From NCBI GenBank assembly GCA_003342895.1, contig PTFA01000020.1, positions 3,715,437-3,779,436 of the forward strand: 64,000 bases of DNA, in the 5' to 3' direction. Both the position numbers and the translations under genes were made by a program. The notes beneath the pieces are model-generated. The model worked only from the letters and a program-made list of their open reading frames with translations, made no database searches and had not been told where the DNA came from. Shown here piece by piece: positions 60,712-64,000 of the stretch. The DNA is from Casuarius casuarius (Eukaryota > Chordata > Aves > Casuariiformes > Casuariidae). Numbering within the stretch: the stretch's first letter is position 1; every line of letters starts with the position of its first letter.

Positions 60712-61225
60712 ATGACCAATGAAAATGGTGCACCTAATTGCTCACTTAAATCTCTCATGGTAGTCAAATGCAATTCTGATAGTGAGGAACTTGGAAAACT
60801 GAACAAGAAAGAAAAAAGTGGCAGCTTAAATTCAGGTAAGTATAGGGTAATGCATATGGAGGAAAAGCAATCTAAACCACCCTTACACAATGCACAACGC
60901 TCAGACATGCAGTTGCAGCTCAGAAAAGATGAAAGCTTTTTTACGTTAGCATTGATGACTCCAAAACCATCAGGTCAACATGCAGTGGCAGCCAAAAAAG
61001 CCAGCGAAACCTTGGGTATCATTAGGCTAGGTATTGACTACAAGACATAGGGAATCATTTAGTTGAATATAAAGCTTGCTGCAGCCACATCGTGAATACA
61101 GTTTTGGACTCCGCATCTTATGAATGATACGGCAGATTTAGGGAACAGAGAGGGAAAAGCAAATAGAGTAAGATGAAAGAGAAGCTACCCTATGGGGACA
61201 GATTACAGAGGGAAACGCAACACCA
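60712..61225 (+). mobile_element. CR1-clade LINE copy A: reverse transcriptase C-terminal region (dead)
   Basis: A 112-codon open frame (60712-61047) and the sequence after it match the region downstream of the polymerase motifs in CR1-type LINE proteins. In order I see DSEELGKL (compare DLDRLxEW), LNSGKYRVMHM at 60829-60861 (compare FNxxKxKVMHLG), and PSGQHAVAAKKASETLGIIR at 60967-61026 (compare PSxQCAAAAKKANxxLGxIxR). After a stop and a frame change come LQPHREYSFG near 61079 (compare LxRPHLEYxxQFW) and LPYGDRL at 61184-61204 (compare LPYEERL). The polymerase core and the 3' untranslated end are both absent, so the copy is truncated at both sides. It is followed at once by copy B in the same orientation. 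In the intact family this part lies next to the thumb of a target-primed retrotransposition enzyme. Confidence 0.75.
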
Positions 61226-61230
61226 ACTTT

Positions 61231-61780
61231 TAAAAGTTTCCATAGCAAATCCAGGAAATTACAGGCCTACAAGCTTGCTGTCTGTACTAGGCAAATTAAT
61301 AGAAACTATAATAAAGGATGAAATTAATGAATACTTGTACAAATACCAACTGCTTGGTAAGACTGTATGGCTCTCTAAAGAGCCTCACAAACTTCTTAGA
61401 GCCCTCTGAAAGTATTAACAAGCATACAAATATCCAGATAACAAAGGCCACTTGAATTTCCAAAGGTTTCTGATAAAGTCTGTCATGAAAGGCTTTTAAG
61501 GAAACTAATTACCCATACTAGAAGGAAGGAAGGTCCTGGAATGGACTAATAAATGGTTAAAAGTTAGGAAACAGAAGCTAAAAATAAATGGTGAGTTCTG
61601 GCACTAGTAAAGTCACTAGTCAAGTTCCAGCATAAATATACTGCTCAACATATTCATAAATAAGTTGGAAAGGATAAGCAGACAGGGGACTTCTGAAGAT
61701 ATTTAAGACAGTAAGGGCAAGGGTTATGAAGATTACAGGAAGTCTTCATGAGAGCAGGCAACCAGAGAATAAAATGATAA
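61231..61780 (+). mobile_element. CR1-clade LINE copy B: reverse transcriptase fingers/palm (dead)
   Basis: This copy begins with NPGNYRPTSLLSVLGKLIE at 61248 onward, the unmistakable start of the CR1/jockey-type reverse transcriptase domain (DPxNYRPISLxSVxGKxxE). It continues with a decayed finger region. At 61451-61510, after one frame change, it has DKVCHERLLRKL (compare FDKVPHxRLLxKL). Next come WLKVRKQKLKINGE near 61555-61590 (compare WLxxRxQxVxINGxxS) and ILLNIFINKLER at 61638 onward (compare LLFNIFINDLE). The order is right. Stops and shifts occur between blocks, and the catalytic FADD/YADD box expected about 20 residues after the last block is not visible, so it cannot be active. Upstream endonuclease and ORF1 are missing, as usual for 5'-truncated CR1 copies. 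Confidence 0.8.
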
Positions 61781-62990
61781 TGAAAGAGTAGAGAGTGATC
61801 TGCATGAGGAAGAACAATCCTAACTTCAAAAATAAAAGCTCACCATTTGAGCTCACCATTACCACTCAGGGACAAGACCTGAGGCATGGTAAGCACGAGA
61901 TACCTGCTTTGGGTTGAATCTATGGTACATCCACTGCAGAGCTGAACTGTGAATGCGCCCATCAGCCACACAGGCCATGCCGACATCTCTGCCCAGTCCT
62001 CCGCAGAGGACTCATGACAATCTCAAAGAACGGCAGGGAGCTAATCCCATACCAGGAACGTTGGCTGGAACAGAGAAAGAAAGATTTAAATACTTGGATG
62101 TTACACGTACTTTCCACAGTGAATTGTGACAACGATGAAGCTTTAGAGTCCATTAAGTACCAAAAGCAAAAGATTCAGAAAAGAAATCCCATATGCTCTC
62201 AGTCTATGTTTCATTGTAAAAGTTACAGCAGCCCTGGCCTTTTAACTATATTCTTTGTAATTTCAAGGAAATGTTGCCAAACTAATTCCTATCACATGGT
62301 AGCTACTTGGCCTTTGAATGTCTGCTGCAGTGGAAGAACCATCGCAACAAGCTAAGGATGCTGCATGACTGTCAAACAATCTGCTGATGACGCACTACAA
62401 ATTGAGAATAAACTAGTAATGCTTTTGACACTAGTGATTGTGCCTAAAAATTTGTCAGGTGAGGCACTTTCAAAAAAAAAAAAATCTCTTCTTAAAATTA
62501 GGTATGCATCATTTTTCATTCTTGTTGCTATTTCTACATTAATTGCTTAGTTCTGCAATCAAAGGTAAAATGTGCTAAATATCTCCAAGAATAGTTACTG
62601 TAATTTTTTGGTAATGATAACCTTTTGTGAAGATGCCTGCTGTAATGTCCCTGTTAGTCATATTTGTGAATTCAAAAGATTAGGATATGTTTAAGATGAT
62701 TTTTTTTCCCCTCCCTCATCAAAAAATGAATTTGAACAAAAGAATAGAAAATTGGTGTCTGATTCAAAACTGTAAGGAGCTGCACACATTTTAGAGTACA
62801 GGATACACACACGAAGCGATTCTGAAGTTGCAGAAACTGTCAAGGAAAATGTCCAAAAAGACAAAACTCAGTAAAGACAAGTACACAGGACTGTGCATAG
62901 AAAGAAGTTAGATATACGAAAATACTGAAAATAGGTCAATATAGACCTATGTGCAAGATGCCATACACTCCACTCTTCTCAGATCCACTC
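61781..62990. other. Unassigned middle of the CR1 copy B region
   Basis: About 1.2 kb between the recognisable palm and tail segments. If copy B is one element, about 0.75-0.85 kb here should encode the RT C-terminus, but I can follow it only faintly. The remainder is probably an insertion. A 113-codon frame at 62014-62355 and a 61-codon frame at 62365-62550 match nothing I know. A poly-A of 13 lies at 62472-62484 and an 11-bp direct repeat (AGCTCACCATT) at 61838 and 61850. Confidence 0.5.
62472..62484. repeat. Poly-A run (13)
   Basis: Thirteen A bases inside the middle segment of CR1 copy B, a possible tail of an inserted retroposon. Confidence 0.8.
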
Positions 62991-62999
62991 TGCTCAGAT

Positions 63000-63430
63000 C
63001 CAATAAACCGCAGCTGGAAGACTGCCTCTGGCTTTAGGCATTATAATTTAAGAAAAAGACTAATTAGAAAAAGCTCAAAAAATCTGAGCGAATGAGACCC
63101 AGAAAATCTGCCCCAAGCAGGAAGGTTGAAGGAATCGGTTTAGCAAGTTCAGAAAAGACAAGGCCAAGTGACACAACAACAGACTCCCTAATATGTAAAA
63201 AGCTGTTTTAAGTGAGTAAGTAATAGATCTCTGCTGGGGAAGAAAAGAATTAATTATTGCATATTGGGGGTGGAATCCTTAGTTTAGACTAGTAAAACTG
63301 AGTTTAAACCATAGGGTTGCAAAGATATCTGCCAGGGACACTCAATTTATTTGTTTCAGAGCACAGAAGTGGATAAGTTCATCTTTTGAAGTCCCTTCTA
63401 GCTCATCCTTTCAAAGGATTCTAATAATAT
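63000..63430 (+). mobile_element. CR1-clade LINE 3' region and tail (probably the end of copy B)
   Basis: From 63007 the sequence CCGCAGCTGGAAGACTGCC corresponds to the RPxLEYC block. AAAATCTGCCCCAAGCAGG, then GTTGAAGGAATC, at about 63103-63140 corresponds to NLPYEERLKEL. CAGAAAAGACAAGGCCAAGT, then AATATGTAAAAAGCTG, corresponds to LEKRRLxGD...KYVKGC. The end, GAAGTCCCTTCTAGCTC at 63389 and GATTCTAAT at 63417, is the classic CR1 3' untranslated end (ggtcccttccagctc...atgattctat). The RPxLEY to LPYEERL blocks occur here and again in copy A at 61079-61204, so two separate insertions are needed to explain the cluster. Confidence 0.7.
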
Positions 63431-64000
63431 AAAGAAAAACCTGTTCCTAATATACAGCAACATTTGAATAGCAGTGAACATGTATCATTAGTGACATATA
63501 TATGTTATGAAACTAAAAAAAAAAGTATTTGAGGTGAAATCATTTCTAGTCCACCTATAAAGGTGATCACAGCAAGAGTTCTTACATTAATATATCCTAA
63601 ATTAATCTGTGCCAGAGGAGAAAATCCACTGAAGTTTAGCATTGTTGACAATAGTTGACATGCAGGTATGATTGATGTCTGCTTTCCTGACAAGGATGAA
63701 TGGAAGCTGGCAAATGCCACATATACATAATGCTTTGAATTTTAAGCCAAATTGGTTTTCAGACATCATATTTGGCATTTTGCCCTTATACTTCAAATTA
63801 TTCCTTGGTACAAATTGCATGTTTTTATGATATGTTTTGCTGTACAGTCTGGTTTGATCACATCTCCTTTAGGCTTTCTCAAGGCAGCTGCAGTTATAAA
63901 TAGGCCAAAAGCACTGCTTGTAGTAGAGACAAAAGAGATTACCTCTATCAAAAAAGCCAAGGAAAAGCTGAGGCCTTTGTACTGAACCATTAGCAGAACA
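63431..64000. other. Non-genic stretch to the window end
   Basis: Unique AT-rich sequence. The overlapping 65-77 codon frames on both strands at 63505-63990 mirror one another and show no domain. Confidence 0.6.

Noticed and set aside
1..64000. CRISPR arrays, rRNA genes, intact tRNA genes, endogenous retroviral gag/pol/env frames
   Set aside because: No regularly spaced direct repeats, no rRNA-like sequence, no cloverleaf, and no retroviral protease/RT/integrase motifs were seen. The only RT similarity is of the non-LTR CR1 type.
1..64000. AATAAA hexamers as polyadenylation signals
   Set aside because: They occur often by chance in AT-rich DNA, and no transcript end can be tied to any of them.

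Overview
This window reads as nuclear DNA from an amniote, most likely a sauropsid and probably a bird. The reasons are the AT-rich, intron- or desert-like sequence, the low density of old and degenerate interspersed repeats, and the recurrence of CR1-clade LINE pieces as the only clearly recognisable protein-derived sequence. There are no bacterial-style gene arrays, no rRNA or intact tRNA genes and no CRISPR array. I can support no intact protein-coding gene. The longest stop-free ATG frame is only 159 codons and lies in a GC-richer patch with no recognisable domain, so most open frames look like chance. At least 23 isolated single N bases indicate ambiguous calls in a draft assembly rather than gaps.

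Layout. 1-11 kb: unique AT-rich DNA with pyrimidine and poly-A tracts, a fairly good tRNA-derived SINE remnant near 8.05 kb (minus strand), and an isolated Pol III B-box-like site near 6.34 kb. 11.2-11.5 kb: a short plus-strand piece resembling a CR1-type reverse transcriptase. 12-26 kb: mostly unique sequence, a GC-richer patch at 17.9-18.2 kb that may be an old MITE, and a G-rich/TATA-like and homeobox-motif-rich segment at 20.9-21.1 kb. 26-41 kb: two copies of an old 'agcacatgctta' repeat, a 12-bp perfect hairpin at 29.0 kb, a purine/pyrimidine AT-GT microsatellite at 30.1 kb, two CR1 3' ends (30.6 kb plus strand, 39.1 kb minus strand), a 71% GC island at 34.4-34.8 kb, and two exon-like segments bounded by good splice consensus (36.03 kb plus, 37.98 kb minus). 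41-60 kb: unique sequence with simple repeats and short inverted or tandem repeats.

60.2-63.4 kb is the most structured region. A 58-60 bp tandem duplication is followed by two head-to-tail, same-strand, decayed CR1-like LINE copies. Copy A carries only the C-terminal part of the reverse transcriptase. Copy B runs from the RT fingers to a recognisable CR1 3' end, with about 1.2 kb of unassigned sequence in its middle.

Nothing here forms a pathway or operon. If the window has a function, it is more likely regulatory or intronic than coding. I found no convincing undescribed system. The best leads are the exon-like segment at 36,026-36,117, the GC-rich CpG-poor island at 34.4 kb and the rearranged CR1 pair at 61 kb.
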